Below are positions 1 through 11,757 of a stretch of 64,000 nucleotides of DNA, piece after piece. Made by a program: the position numbers and the translations under genes. Where the stretch lies: assembly GCA_015178975.1 (NCBI GenBank), contig WHVD01000048.1:186001-250000 (forward strand), read 5' to 3'. Within the stretch, counting starts at the first letter, position 1. The number at the start of each line of letters is the position of its first letter. Under the pieces are notes generated by a model. The model was not told where the DNA came from and made no database searches. It saw only the letters and a program-made list of their open reading frames with translations. The DNA comes from Hysterangium stoloniferum (lineage: Eukaryota; Basidiomycota; Agaricomycetes; Hysterangiales; Hysterangiaceae).

Positions 1-689
1 TGTTCCGGATACGTAGTGTGGAGTTTGAAAATCAATAAAAAAATTCTGCTTTGGTCCCAAAAATAAATTGCCTTGTAACTCCATAATGGAGAGGAAGTAA
101 GATATAATAATTTGTATTAAACATATATATATATATGGGGCAAGCTATTCCTATGATCAGAATTTCTTATTTCCTGTTATTTAACATTTAGACCTCTGTC
201 AAAGAATCAGCTCCTCCACCACAATTGAACATTTGTTTAGGTTGAAACCCGGGGAGAATAATATGACATATTATATATAAAAGTCTAAATAAGAATGGAC
301 GCTTATAAAGTACGGAATGTAGGGAACGGCGACACTTATATGCTGCATTAGTGTAGGTCTGGCCTTTCCCTACATTCTGTTCTGTATAGGCATCCATTCT
401 TGTTTATACTTTTATATATAATATACAATATTATTCTCCCCAAGTTTCAAACAGAAAAAGTGTGTAATTGTGGTGGAGGAGCTGATTCTTTAACAGAGGT
501 CCAAATGTTAAATAAGAGGATATAAGAAATTCTGAGTCTAGGAATAGCTTGCCCCATATATATATATGGTTAATACAAAGTATTATATCTTAATTCCTCC
601 CCATTATGGAGTTACATGGCAATTTATTTTTGGGACCAAAGCGGAATTTTTTTATGGATTTTCAAACTCTGCACTACGTACCCGGAACA
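1..689. mobile_element. Foldback (snap-back) MITE-like element
   Basis: The left third of this segment reads as the reverse complement of the right third. It begins TGTTCCGG and ends CCGGAACA, and the two arms (about 1-336 and 362-689) pair along their length with scattered mismatches, leaving a loop of about 25 nt near 337-361. Landmarks such as GGGGCAAGCTATTCCTA and CAGCTCCTCCACCACAATT appear in both arms. There is no coding capacity. It is followed directly by LTR-A-like sequence, so it probably inserted into an LTR-A copy. The window starts at its first base, so the left target duplication cannot be checked and the true end could lie upstream. Confidence 0.85.
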
Positions 690-1023
690 GCTGTAACTGT
701 AATCTGGTGGGTATAAGGAGTTGGGTTACATAGGATGGGGTCTGGAGCCCAGCAGGTTTTCTGGTCCTAACAGCAGGGTTCTATGCTCTGTTAGAGGGGG
801 TCTGGGAGTCTGGTTGAAGTCTGGTGATGGGTACATGAGACACAGAGAGTTGGGTATAAACAGGTTGATGTGTGGGTCTGGTGGAGTCTGATGACTGGTG
901 CATATAGGGTGATGTGCAGGTCCTGGCTGGTACTCCAGTTGTAACTGTACCTTGGGTACAATATAGAGAGTTGGGTGCATATAGGGTGGGGTCCAGGTCC
1001 TGGTGGGTTTTCTGGTCCTAACA
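690..1023 (+). repeat. LTR-A 3' fragments (two tandem ends)
   Basis: G/T-rich sequence with the recurrent 'gagtctggtgactggtac' style of the LTR-A 3' half. Two consecutive LTR-A-like ends are present, finishing in CCTAACA at 772 and at 1023. The 5' part of the LTR is missing, replaced on the left by the foldback element. Open frames here on either strand are by-products of this repeat. Confidence 0.6.
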
Positions 1024-1161
1024 CACTTGTAGGGCCAAATTCTGCAGATGAGGGCCCTGTCAACTCCTGGTGGAAGAGATGGAGGATTCACAGGACCCTG
1101 AAGGCCTAGAAGAGTCCACTGAACACCAGTTTGAAACCAAGGACTTTCAATTGACTACACC

Positions 1162-1686
1162 TGTTATAACCCATTCCTGGATACCTCAATCCTCTGTAAT
1201 TATCCATAATTATCCATAACTTCTGACCCAACTTCCATCCATGGAACTTTCTAGTTCCCATACTTCTGAACCCAATCCTTGTTCCGCATTTGGTAACTTG
1301 TCTGCTGACAAATACTCATTCATTTGCTTGTTGTATTCCTGTTTCGGAATACTCCCCTAATCTGTCTTATTGTGATCTTAGTTTGTAGTACAATAATGAA
1401 AAAAATTATACATATTAATTTCCACAAATTTGTACTTTACCTTAGATCTGATATTGACTTAGTTTCTTATTCCTTCTTTCTTTCTGTATGTTCAATATTT
1501 GGAACTCTTCAGAACTCTGAATATCCATAATCTTCTGGCATAAATCCTGTCTTTGAAATTAAGGGCATTTTGAGCATTTGTGTAGGGGGTGCAGCACATA
1601 GGCTGAAGCCACCCTATCTGGAGGTTTTTGAGTTCCCAGTCATTTTCTGATAGTTCTGGAATAAGTTCCTGACATGGCACTTAACA
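1162..1686 (-). repeat. LTR-C copy 1
   Basis: About 525 bp starting TGTTATAACCCATTCC and ending GGCACTTAACA, matching a second copy at 36908-37434 over its whole length. It carries the conserved GCACATAGGCTGAAGCC block on the plus strand, so relative to LTR-A and LTR-B it is inverted. The five bases on either side do not match, so this may be one LTR of a larger or rearranged element rather than a clean solo LTR. The 138 bp to its left (1024-1161) were not assigned. Confidence 0.65.
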
Positions 1687-1720
1687 GTATATCAGATCTC
1701 AATTCTACAACTCGCTCATC

Positions 1721-2878
1721 ATGGGTCCCAAATGCAAGGCTGCCAAAGGACCATCTGTTAAGTTGCCAAACAAAGCTCCACAGATAGTCCCGCGGAGGTT
1801 TCTCCAGTAACTATATTCCGAACACACTTTCTGGGTAATAGTCCCACGGACTCCCTGGGTAATAGGTCCGGGGAGTTTCCAGGAATATTAGTAGTACAAG
1901 GGAGTGTCATATCAGAATAGTTACCAGAGAATGGGTACGACTGAGATGGACTTGGCTTCAGCTTATAAGCTGCGCCCTCGTACACTCATTCGGGTGTCCA
2001 TATTTCGAGCTGACAGAATGCATACAGGAAGATATAGATTCCGGAGTTCCTGTGGGAGTTCCAGGAATCGAGTGTGCAGACAGACAAGAGGACTAGAGAC
2101 TGGGATCAAAGGAAAACTTGTTCAGGGGAAAACTTGTTTGGGGGAAAACTAGTTCGAGATTGAAACTGGATTCTAAGTACATGAATATAGCGGACTTATA
2201 TAGACTGTGAAATGTAATAATACCAAATCCGGTATTAATGAGAGGCAGAACTATTAAACATAAAATGAAACAAGTAAGTACTAAACTGGGAATTAGGGAC
2301 AGAACGGAATGGGAGCAGAGAACGAATCATGACAGGTCATTTAACCATAACTGAAGCAGGGCTCAGTTAGAGGGTTCCGGAAGTCCGGTCGGAGTCCGGT
2401 GACTTGGTGCACAAGATAGTGTCGGGTATAGACAGGCTTGATGTGCAGGAGGTCCAGCAGAGTCCGGTGGGTTTTCTGATGACTGGTGTGTGAGACACAG
2501 AGACAGATCATAACAGGAGCGGGGTTCTATGCTCTGTTAGAGGGGTTCCAGGAGTCCGGTCAGAGTCCGGTGACTGGTACATAAGACACAGAGTGTCGGG
2601 TGTACATAGAGTGGAGTCCGGAGTCCGGTGGAGTCCAAGGACTGGTGTATGAGACACAGAGGGTTAGGTGCAGACAGGTGGGGTGTGTACAGAGAGTCAG
2701 GCATAAACAAGTTGACGTGTGGGCTCCAGCGGGAACTCCAGTTGTTACTATACAATACAGAGGGTCGGGAGCATGTAGGCCGGGGTCCGGGGGCCCGGAG
2801 GCCGGCGGGTTTTCCGGTTCCTGACACCATCCCAACTTCAATCCCCATTGCAACTTTATACCACTCAACCTGAAACCT
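1721..2878 (+). pseudogene. Short ORF start split by an LTR-A insertion
   Basis: An ATG at 1721 opens a frame beginning MGPKCKAAKGP, 35 bases after the end of LTR-C. It is interrupted at 1756 by LTR-A and, across the duplicated CCATC, stays open to the start of LTR-D at 2879 (about 35 codons in all). It could be the start of a Gag-like frame, but there is no recognisable domain, and if LTR-C is read in the orientation of the other families this sequence lies upstream of the element. A real gene is not established. Confidence 0.25.
1756..2826 (+). mobile_element. LTR-A, long variant, solo, TSD CCATC
   Basis: Starts TGTTAAGTTGCC, ends TTCCTGACA, and is flanked by a perfect 5-bp duplication CCATC (1751-1755 and 2827-2831). 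At 1071 bp it is the longest member, with extra G/T-rich 'agtccggtgactggt' repeats in its 3' half. The shared block at 1947-1980 contains the perfect 14-bp palindrome CAGCTTATAAGCTG. There is no internal domain, so it is either a solo LTR or a non-autonomous element. Confidence 0.8.
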
Positions 2879-3327
2879 GTCAGGGCTCATCTATTTTATT
2901 TTATTTTATTTTATTTTAGTTTTGTTTGTTTGTCACATATCACATGTCACAGAGTGTGCACATCACAAGTCACAGTGTGCATGCATGATGTCATGTGAAT
3001 GTGAAATGGCTTGAAAGACTGTTTGCAGCCACACAATGACAATCATGTGACAACCACATGTCATACACATGTCAAATGTAAAACTTAACTTTATTTTAAT
3101 TTTCTCCTAAGGTTTAAACCTTCAATAATAACTTTATTTAGTTTTCCCTTTAGTGTAAATACTCTAAGATGTACATAGTTAGACCCCAGTTTCAATCTCT
3201 TAGGATTTCCACTAAATACAAGTGTGATATTGTCAAGTCATTAGAACTTCTATTCTCCTACTCCTTATCTTGCCCTCTCTCTTGTTTCTTTTTGTGTTTT
3301 GGTAGCCTTGTTAGTGTTGCCCTAACA
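2879..3327 (+). repeat. 5' LTR of Ty3/gypsy element D1 (LTR-D)
   Basis: Starts TGTCAGGGCTCATC followed by a (TTTTA)n run and ends TTGCCCTAACA, the same ends as the LTRs of D2 at 41749-42475 and 38426-39039. At 449 bp it is shorter than the D2 LTRs because the middle section is lost. The GAAGATTGAAACTC that follows corresponds to the D2 leader. No target duplication can be scored because the 3' end of D1 is absent. Confidence 0.8.
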
Positions 3328-3359
3328 GAAGATTGAAACTCTCTTAACAGCTCTACCAT

Positions 3360-3362
<3 letters not shown>

Positions 3363-3410
<48 letters not shown>
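3363..3410. repeat. (TC)24 microsatellite in the D1 leader
   Basis: A pure 48-bp TC run. The D2 leader has only a few TC units at the matching place (about 42520-42530), so the run has expanded in D1. The rest of the D1 leader, 3328-3786, is non-coding and collinear with D2. Confidence 0.95.
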
Positions 3411-3413
<3 letters not shown>

Positions 3414-3786
3414 AACTCCTCACATCCAATTCCCTTTCCTCCATCCTATCAACCTCTCAGGCTCTGTGTACTGTCAACAATTCTCCCTTATAGTGTGTGT
3501 GACTTTAGTAGATAGGAACACCAACTGTTGGGGCTGATCCTTGTACAAGGGAGCCTTTAGTTCTCCAGAAAATATCCAGGTAGTCATCCCTGTGATTCTG
3601 GGAATAAGCCAGAGTGCTAACAACTGGGTGTTCAGTAGTTAGCTAGTCTTTTTTAGTTTACAATAGTTACATTAGTCAGACCTAGGATACTTTGTAGCTA
3701 GTTTTCTTCTCCATACACACTCTGGAGCGCAGACCAGTACACATCTTACCCTATTGGACCCCACCTCTCTTTTTTTTATAGATACC

Positions 3787-4723
3787 ATGGATAACCCTAC
3801 ACCTTCTGTTGAAGAACTGCAGCAGAAAATTATTCAGATGCAGCAGCTTCTAGACAATCTCTCATCATCATCATCATCCACCCCACCAGCCAAAACTTTC
3901 AAGGTAGCCACTCCAGATTCTTTTGATGGCTCACAACAGAAAACAGACACCTTTATCACACAACTCTCCCTTTATTTTCATGGGTAGAGAATGCAGGATG
4001 ACTCTGATAGGATAATCTTTGCACTATATTACATGGAGGGACTGCTGAACCTTGAGGCAGGTTCAAAGTAAAGGAGTATTCCACCAGAGGGACTATTGAC
4101 TCCACTTGGGATGATTTCGTAAAAGACTTAAAACAGACTTTTGGAGATCCTAATCCTGCCAGCACAGCCAGACACAAGATGAACCAACTCAAACAAGGTT
4201 CACAGAGTGCTGAGGAATGTATTGCTAAGTTTAGGCAATTAAAGGAGGGTACTCTGTACAATGATGCTGCTCTCATTGAAAAGTTTGAGCAGGGACTCAA
4301 TTCTGGTTTGATGGACAGGATATATGCTCTCCCCTAAAATCTCACTACCTTCAAAGGGTGGTTTGACTGGGCCACAAAGTTGGATAGGCAATGGAGGCAA
4401 AGAGAAGCTAGCAAGAAAAATTCTGGCCTGCTCTCCAAGCCCCAAAGGCCAGTCCCACCTCAGAAGAACAACCCTCCTAGCCCCTCCAGTCAAGCAGTTC
4501 AGAATGTCAAACAATCTGAGGTTGTACCCATGGAGGTTGATTCAGGTTGGAAATCTGTTAAACTCATTATTTGTTTCAAATGTAGGAAACCAGGGCACAA
4601 GGCCAATCAGTGCAGGTCCAACATGGACATTAATAGTATGGATTATGATGCCCTCAAGGCATATATGAAGGAGGAAATAAAACAGGAGAGGAAGGGGATT
4701 GAGGAGGAAAAGCAGGATTTTTG
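3787..4723 (+). pseudogene. gag: D1 Gag remnant (Ty3/gypsy)
   Basis: Starts at ATG 3787 (MDNPTPSVEELQQK), matching the Gag start of D2 except that D2 has ACG there. The Gag would package element RNA. The frame is broken by TAG at 3985 and by later frame changes, and resumes at 4380-4723 with the CCHC zinc knuckle CFKCRKPGHKANQC, followed by an acidic and lysine-rich tail. The polyserine stretch near residue 40 is slippage-prone. It is collinear with D2 Gag (42945-44640). No intact product can be made. Confidence 0.8.
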
Positions 4724-4889
4724 AAGGCAGCATTGGTGAAAGACATGGCCTAATGGAGCAACAAATTTAGTGTGTTAGAAAGTCTACCAGATACTACCCC
4801 ATTTCAATCAGACTCTCTAAACACTGAAGCCAAAATCATGTCAACAACATCTCATTCAGAAATTCCTCCACAAAAGATTTTATTAGAAG

Positions 4890-7572
4890 CACCCATCCCA
4901 CAACTTCTACACAGATACAGGGGCTAGAATCTCTGTTACAGCCCTCCTTGATTCTGGAGCCACACGTCTTTTTCTGGATAAGAAATTTGTGGAGTATCAT
5001 AATATTAACACTGTCAAGCTCCCTAGAGCCGTTCCAGTCTACAATGTTGATGGAGCACTGAATCGTGGAGGATTTATCCAAGAGGAGGTACATTTACTGT
5101 AACAATGATATTTCAAAACCATACGGAAAAAGCCACTTTTGCTGTATGTGATCTAGGGAATAAGTCTGCTATCATTGGACACACTTGGTTGTACCAACAC
5201 AACCCAGAAATAAATTGGAGAAGTGGAGAAGTTCACTTTACCAGGTGTCCATCTCAATATCCTGTAGAAGTTAGGAGAATTAGGAGGAAGAGGCAGAAGA
5301 AGGCAGCAGAATTTACAAGAAAACTCCCTAGTCTCATTGAGACTGAAGATGATGATGATGAGGAAGATGACCAGTCAGGGATTGAAGACAGTGATAGGAT
5401 CTGGGCTACAACTATCTATCCTCAAGCTCATGTCAATGCTATTTCTACTGTATCTCAGAAATTGGCAGAAGAATCTCATAAACAGGACCAGAAGAAAGCC
5501 TTTGAGGATTTAGTCCCCAGCTGTTACCACCAATTCAAGGAGGTGTTCTCCAAAGATTCCTTTGACAGATTACCTGACAGGAAATCCTGGGATCATGCCA
5601 TGCCATTGAACAAAAACCTGGGTCAGAACCTTTCAGAACCAAGCTTTACCACTTAGCACCAAATAAACAAAAGGAGTTAGATGCTTTCTAGAAGAGAATC
5701 TCAACAGTGGCAGGATCCAACCCTCCAAATCTCCCATGGCATCTCCAGTATTTTTTGTCAAAAAGAAGGATGGATCCCTGAGGCTGGTTCAGGATTATAT
5801 GAAACTAAATGACAACAATCAAAAATTCCTATCCCCTGCCACTTATATCTGACATTATCAGCAAGTTGAAGAAAGCCAAATACTTCACCAAATTGGAGTC
5901 AGATGGGGTTATAACAATGTCAGGATAAAGAAGGGAGATGAATGGAAAGCAGCATTTAAGACCAATAGAGGGTTATTTGAACCACTGGTCATGTTCTTTG
6001 GTCTCACCAACAGTCCTGCCACCTTTCAGACCATGATGAATGATCTGTTCATAGAACTGATTGATGGACAGGTTGCTATTGTCTACATGGATGATATCCT
6101 TATCTTCACAGAGACCCTTTAAAAACACAAGGAAGCGGTCAAAAGTGTTTTGGAGATTTTGGAGAAAAATAAATTATACTTAAAGGCAGAAAAATGTGAA
6201 TTTGAAAAGGAAAAGATTGAATATCTTGGAGTGATCATTTCACATGGCTGCATCTCCATGGATCCAGTAAAGATAGAAGGTGTTTCCAAATGGCCTGAAC
6301 CTACTACTGTAAAAGAGACACAGTCTTTCCTTGGCTTTGTCAACTTTTATAGAAGGTTTATCCAGGACTTTGCAGGCCTTGCCAGGCCCCTTCATAACTT
6401 AACAAGGAAGGGCACACCCTGGAAATGGACTTTGGAAGAGAAAACTGCTTTTCAGGCCTTGAAAGACAGAGTCACTTCATCCCCAATTCTTATCTTCCCT
6501 GATGAACAACAAACCTTATAGACTAGAAGCAGATAGTTCTGACTTTGCAACTGGTGCTGTTTTGTCTCAGGAAGGGTCAGATGGAAAGTGGCACTGTGGC
6601 TTTTCTCTCCAAAAGTCTGAATCAAGTAGAAAGGAATTATGAAATCCATGATAAAGAAATGCTGGCTATTATTAGAGTTCTGGATGAGTGGAGGCACTAT
6701 ATAGTTAAGGCAGTAGAGGTCTATGTGCCAAAATATATGGAGCTCAGAAGGCAAATTGTTGAACTCCATCATGATGCCTATACTAGTGGTCATCCAGGCA
6801 GGTGGAAAACCTTAGAGTCAGTATCAAGGAATTATTGGTGGCCAGGAGTGTCCAGGTATATTGCATATACCAAAGGATGTGATAGATGTAACAGGACCAA
6901 GACATATCCTGCCAGCTTATAGGAAAGCTTGTACCAACCCAGATCCCTAAAGATATTTGGGAAATCATCACTGTTGATCTAATTACTGGACTTCCAGAAA
7001 GCCAAGGATACAATGCCATTATGGTAGTAGTGGACAGACATAGCAAAATGATTCATGTGCTACCCACTACAGACCAAATCACTTCAGAAGTCATGGCCAG
7101 GCTTTATAGAGATAATGTATGGAAGCTCCATGGTCTCCCCTTACAGATCATTAGTGATAGAGGACCCCAGTTTGTCTCAAAATTCACACAAGAGCTGAAT
7201 TCAATCTTAGGGATCAAAGTGGCAGCCTCCACAGCCTACCACCCTTAAACAGATGGTCAGACTGAAAGAGTAAATCAAGAGGTAGAACAATATCTCAGAC
7301 TCTTTGTCAACCATAGGCAGGCAGGATAATTAGGCAGAATGGTCGTCTCTGGCAGAATTCTGTCATAATAACAGGATTCAAGTATACACCAGGCAGACAC
7401 CATTTATCCTGAATAGTGGCAAACATCCTAGATTAGGAACCGAGCCTTTCAGAAGCAGCAAAATAAAGTCTGTAGAGCAGTTTGTCAAAGACATGCAGGA
7501 AGCAAGGAAAGAAGCAGAAGCTGCACTCTACAAAGCTGCTGATGACATGGCCAGATACTATGACCAATATAG
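4890..7572 (+). pseudogene. pol: D1 Pol remnant: PR-RT-RH-IN, chromovirus type
   Basis: Aspartic protease motif LLDSGATRLFLD lies near 4949, and here the catalytic DSG is kept (D2 has DNG). Reverse transcriptase follows with VYMDDILIF at about 6081-6107, then the FLGFVNFYRRFI region and part of RNase H. The end of RNase H and the linker are deleted (about 6715), so the frame runs straight into the integrase zinc finger (HHDAYTSGHP, CDRCNRTKTY) and core (DRGPQFVSKFT). Several stops and frameshifts interrupt it. At about 7573 the reading passes from the integrase C-terminal part (ADDMARYYDQ) into Gag of another element, so the C-terminus, chromodomain and 3' LTR are lost. Confidence 0.85.
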
Positions 7573-9188
7573 AAGAGGACAATCAACAAGTTTCCAATTA
7601 TCTTGTCAAGTTCAATACCCTCACTGCATGCTGTGGATGGGACAATTCCACCCTCAGGCACCATTTCAATATGGATCTTCCATCATGCCTAAAAGACGAC
7701 ATTTGCAAGGAAGGAAAGCTGAAAACTCTCTAACTCATGTGGATGAAAGCTCAAACATCTGATACCCACTATTGGGAATAAAAAACAGAAATTTCCTAAG
7801 AAAATCCAATGGAATGTTCTCAAAGCAATAAGGTGTCAACTAGCAAGTCTTCTGGCAACAACTCTGGCAACAACTCTGGGAGCTCTGGCAATAATACCAG
7901 CAAATCAAATTCCAATTGGAAGAAAGACAAGAAATCCAACAAGGAAAAACAGTCAACTTCCAATAAACCTGACATTTCCCATTTGTTAGGTTCTGATGGT
8001 AACTCACTCCAAAGGAGAAACAATGATGCATGGATAATGACCTCTACCTTTTCTGTGGGAAAGGCAGACACAAGGTTTCTGACTGCATCATTAATTCAAA
8101 CTCTTCCAAGACTTGTGCAGCAAATTTCCACTACAACTTCAACATCCAAGGAAAAACCTGCCATGGAGTGGAAAAAAGAGTAAGCAGCCCTCTGGAATCT
8201 GCATGGACAGAAGGTTGTGTTGACTCTCTCCATGTTTCCGAGATTATCTGTCTCAATGCATCCACTCTTTCTAATCCCAACTCATTATTTGTAAAACTCA
8301 TTTCTGACCTTCTTGGAAATTTAGTGTTCCAAGCTCTGATGGATTCCAGCTCCACACACTGTTTTGTAGATACCACCTTTGCCATGAAACATAATCTGAA
8401 ACTCTGTTCTGTTCCCACAATTTCTTTGCATCGGTTTGACAGAACTAGCAACGTGGCAATTACTCAAGCCTGCAACATGTCTATCCAGTTCCTGTGTGGA
8501 ACATCCCAGATGGTTACTTTTTTCAAACACAGTTGGACTCTAGTTGTTCAGTAATTCTTGGATAAAACTGGCTCACCCAATATAATCTGTTGATTGACTG
8601 GGTATTGGCTGACACTTCTATTCCTCCTGCAGCATCTAATCTGGCCAGAGCCTCTTCAGTCTCAACAGTATCTCCAGCTTCTACCAAAACCTCCAATCCT
8701 CCAAAAATCTCTCTCATCAATGCTGTGGCATTTTTTAGGGTGAGTGAACTGGATGAATCACAGTGTTTTTCAATCAGCTTAAAAGTTATGAAGTATCTGG
8801 ACATTTTGCAACTCCAGAATTATCCAAGGTAAAAGCCAACCTGGAAGGAGTTCCTGAAAAATACCATGATTTCATGGATATTTTCATTAAGCAAAATGCT
8901 GACCAGCGTGCACCACATAGGCCTTACAACTTAAAAATTAAGTTTCATTGTCAGACCTGATGGTCTCCATATGGATGAAACTAAAGTTCAAGTTGTCTGT
9001 GATTGGCCCAAACCATGGAAAGTCAAGGATATCCAGTCATTTTTAGGCTTCACAAATTTCTACTGTCAATTTATTTGGGACTATTCAGATATTACAATAC
9101 TGCTCACTCAGCTTACCCATAAATCTCAACCATGGGTTTTTGATGACAAATGCCATTCCACCTTTCAGACTTTAAAAAATGCTTTTAG
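7573..9188 (+). pseudogene. Ty3/gypsy element G, 5' part (Gag-PR-RT)
   Basis: A second Ty3 lineage joins D1 abruptly. It encodes a Gag segment (VSNYLVKFNTLTACCGW, LRHHFNMDLPSCLKDDIC), an Asn/Ser-rich linker, a damaged zinc knuckle (CGKGRHKVSDC, first cysteine lost), a protease with ALMDSSSTHCFVD (DSG changed to DSS) and the C-terminal part of RT (IQSFLGFTNFYCQFI). The catalytic RT core is missing, deleted near 8940. The frame is cut at 9188 by E1 and continues at 11318. It is inactive, with no LTR seen. Confidence 0.75.
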
Positions 9189-9514
9189 GAGGATATCTGA
9201 AAACTATTAAGTATACCAAATTCTAATATACTCTAAAGGTCATTTAAACATCTGGGATGTGATTCAAACATAATTTGGTTTTTAAAACTTTTTGAAAGTT
9301 TTAAACTCTCTCCTACATTACAGACTAAAGAATATTTCTGGACATGAGTAGACAAAAAAAAATTAGTAGTTTGAAACACTAATACTTTTAAAAAATAGAT
9401 ACCTTTAGATAGTCCATTCCATGCATATTTATATCATTGACACCTCTAAATAGTTATGTATTACTTTGTAATGGATCTGTCAATCTGAACAGATTTCTAC
9501 TTGATTCAACATAC

Positions 9515-10967
9515 TGTTACGACCGTGTCGCAACCCTATCGGTCCTGAGGTTATTGCCACTTATCAATGTTTTCAAGTCACCACTTCGGAAACCATCAGC
9601 CCCCGAAGCTGATGTATGTTTTCGTGATGATCAAACTCCGTTTACGCCCACGTCAAAATAACTCATATTGTCTGGTTAAACTTTTGATACGTCCCTTTTA
9701 TTATGTTGATCCGTTCAATCCTATGTTTCACATATGTCTATCTATATTTGTAGTCCTTGAACTATTTCCTTTTATCGTAATTCCGCTCTCGGTTATCATC
9801 GGCCTCCGAACTAATCATAAACTTCCCGTTCCTAGTCAAGCTTATTGTTAATACCATTTTCCACCCTTCTGTTAAGAACTAGAAACTGACTAATGTCGGT
9901 GGCCGACGAGGACCGATCGGGAGGACTTGGCTTCAGCTTATGTGCTGCGCCCTCGCAATTATCCGTAGGTTGTCCTTAAATTTCAGACAGGCGAAAACTA
10001 AATCCTAAGAAGAACCTTTCGGCAAGATACCGATCGGAACCGAAGGACAAGTCAAGTGTCGGGCCAAGGGGTCGGGGCCGAGAGTGGGCGAGCGCACGCG
10101 AAGGCGGAAGGGAGATTCTTCTAGTATGAGACTGCTACAGACGTATGAGGGTATTCTGAGTCAATATTCTGATTGCCTAGTAACTACAATTACAGCGAGT
10201 TCATATACAAGTAACAGGCGTCTAGAAAGTACTAATGGGGAGGAGGGCGGAAAACGGCATTAACAATAAGCTTGACTAGGAACAGGAAGTTTATGATTAG
10301 TTCGGAGGCCGATGATAACCGAGAATGGAAATTACGATAAAAGGAAATAGTTCGAGGACTACAAATATAGTTAGACATATGTGGAACATAAGATGAGACG
10401 GATCAACATGATGAAAGGGACATATCAAAACATAACCAGACAGAAAGGCGTAGTCGGGTTTGATTGACCGGAGAGCATACGTCAGCGTCGGGGGTCCGAC
10501 GGCTTCCGAGGTTGTGTATTGTCGGAGACGTATAACGAGGGTATTCCATCGGGGGCCGTCGGCTTGCGAAGGGTTACGACACAGTCGTAACACCTTCTCC
10601 CCATTAGTATTTTCTAGACACCTGTTACTTGTATATGAACCCACTGTAGTTGTAGTTACTAGGCAATCAGAATATCGACTTAGAATACCCTCATACGTCC
10701 GTAACAGTCTCATACTAAGAATCCCCCCATCCGCCTTCACATGCGCTCGCCCACTCCCGGCCCCGACCCCTTGGCCTGACGCTCGACTTGTCCTTCGGTC
10801 CTGATCGGTATCTCGCCGAAAGGAACTCCTTAGGATTAGTCTTCGCCCGTCCGAAATCTAAGGACACCCTATGGATATTTGCGAGGGCGCAGCACATAAG
10901 CTGAAGCCAAGTCCTTCCGATCGGTCCCTGTCGGCCACTGACATTAGTCAGTTATCAGTTCTTAACA
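9515..10967 (-). mobile_element. LTR-B copy 1 (outer), TSD CATAC
   Basis: Starts TGTTACGACCGTGTCGC and ends TTCTTAACA, flanked by perfect CATAC duplications (9510-9514, 10968-10972). Another LTR-B in the opposite orientation lies within it; without that copy and one duplicate the length is about 725 bp. The shared block reads AGCACATAAGCTGAAGCC at about 10890-10908. There is no coding interior. Confidence 0.85.
9870..10592 (+). mobile_element. LTR-B copy 2 (inner), TSD CCTTC
   Basis: 723 bp, starts TGTTAAGAACTAG and ends AGTCGTAACA, with perfect CCTTC duplications (9865-9869 and 10593-10597) made from the outer LTR-B. The shared block GGACTTGGCTTCAGCTTATG is at about 9923-9942. More C+G-rich than the host elements around it. 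Confidence 0.85.
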
Positions 10968-11317
10968 CATACCCAGAATATATAGGGGGTTTTACTTAAT
11001 AAACATAGCTGTGGTATGAAAAATTTCCAATAATATTTTACATATTTTACTTGGAAATAACTACATTACAACTTTTAAAAAACAAAGTACTAATAAAAGT
11101 ATTAGTAGGCATCTGTAAAAGGAAGGAAATTATATACAATGGGATTTGTTAAATAACTATGGGTTGTATAAGATGTAATATGGAGAACTATTTCTGATGG
11201 TTGTTTTTTGATGATATAATTGTTTCAGAATAGATATCACTATTTAAAGATAGAATTTTGTAAAAATAAGACTTTTATTAGTAAATATTTGAGATTATAG
11301 TAATTATAAACACCCTC

Positions 11318-11757
11318 CTTACTTCCACTCCAATTCTATCTCACTGGATCCTGATCTTCCAATCATTGTGGAAACCAATGCTTCTGATTATGCAATTGCT
11401 GCAATTCTTTCCATACAGGATTCTGATGGTGAAGTTCACCTGGTTGCATTTCTTTCCTGGACACTTTCAATTTCCAAATTCAATTACAATGTTCATGATA
11501 AGGAACTTTTGGCTATTTTCATGGCTTTCAAACATTGGCAGCACTATCTCAAAGGTTCTGCAATTCCAGCTGATGTCATTACCAATCACAAGAATTTGGA
11601 ATACTTTTCAACCACTAAACTTTTGACCCAACAGCAAGCCCACTGGTCCAATTTCTTTCTGCTTTCAACATGATTATCCATTTCTGACCCAGATGTCTTG
11701 GTGGTGGAAACCAGATGCCATGACTTGACAATGGGAGTTGACTTCTAAAGCAAACAA
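11318..11757 (+). pseudogene. Ty3/gypsy element G, RNase H part
   Basis: Continuation of G after E1. The RNase H connection and domain are clear: SLDPDLPIIVETNASD (first catalytic Asp), IAAILS, FNYNVHDKELLAI (catalytic Glu), HWQHYLKG and TNHKNLEYF (the usual TDHKNL with Asp changed to Asn). A TGA follows SNFFLLS near 11671. The sequence then passes into element H at about 11758 without an LTR, so integrase is missing. Confidence 0.75.

Larger units (their letters stand above)
9189..11317 (+). mobile_element. Element E1 (MITE-like), split by nested LTR-B
   Basis: Starts GAGGATATCTGAAAAC and ends ACACCCTC; without the LTR-B insertion its two parts (9189-9514 and 10973-11317) align with E2 (19421-20096) from end to end. 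Flanks TTTAG/CTTAC agree at three of five bases, a decayed duplication. It has no ORF, is A/T-rich, and has short imperfect inverted ends (GAGGAT...ATCCTC in E3). It sits inside G pol, separating RT from RNase H. Confidence 0.7.

Noticed and set aside
726..1091. 121- and 90-codon minus-strand frames
   Set aside because: They cover the G/T-rich 3' part of LTR-A; similar frames arise wherever this repeat occurs.
2537..2890. Overlapping frames of 74-117 codons on both strands
   Set aside because: Also produced by the 'agtccggtgactggt' repeats of LTR-A; they cross the LTR end.
2893..2920. (TTTTA)n run as a LINE tail (also 39000-39025 and 41765-41785)
   Set aside because: It lies inside LTR-D, just after the TGTCAGGG start, in all three LTRs.
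9870..10592. Inner LTR-B as the terminal repeat partner of the outer LTR-B in a TRIM element
   Set aside because: The two are in opposite orientations and each has its own target duplication, so they are separate insertions.
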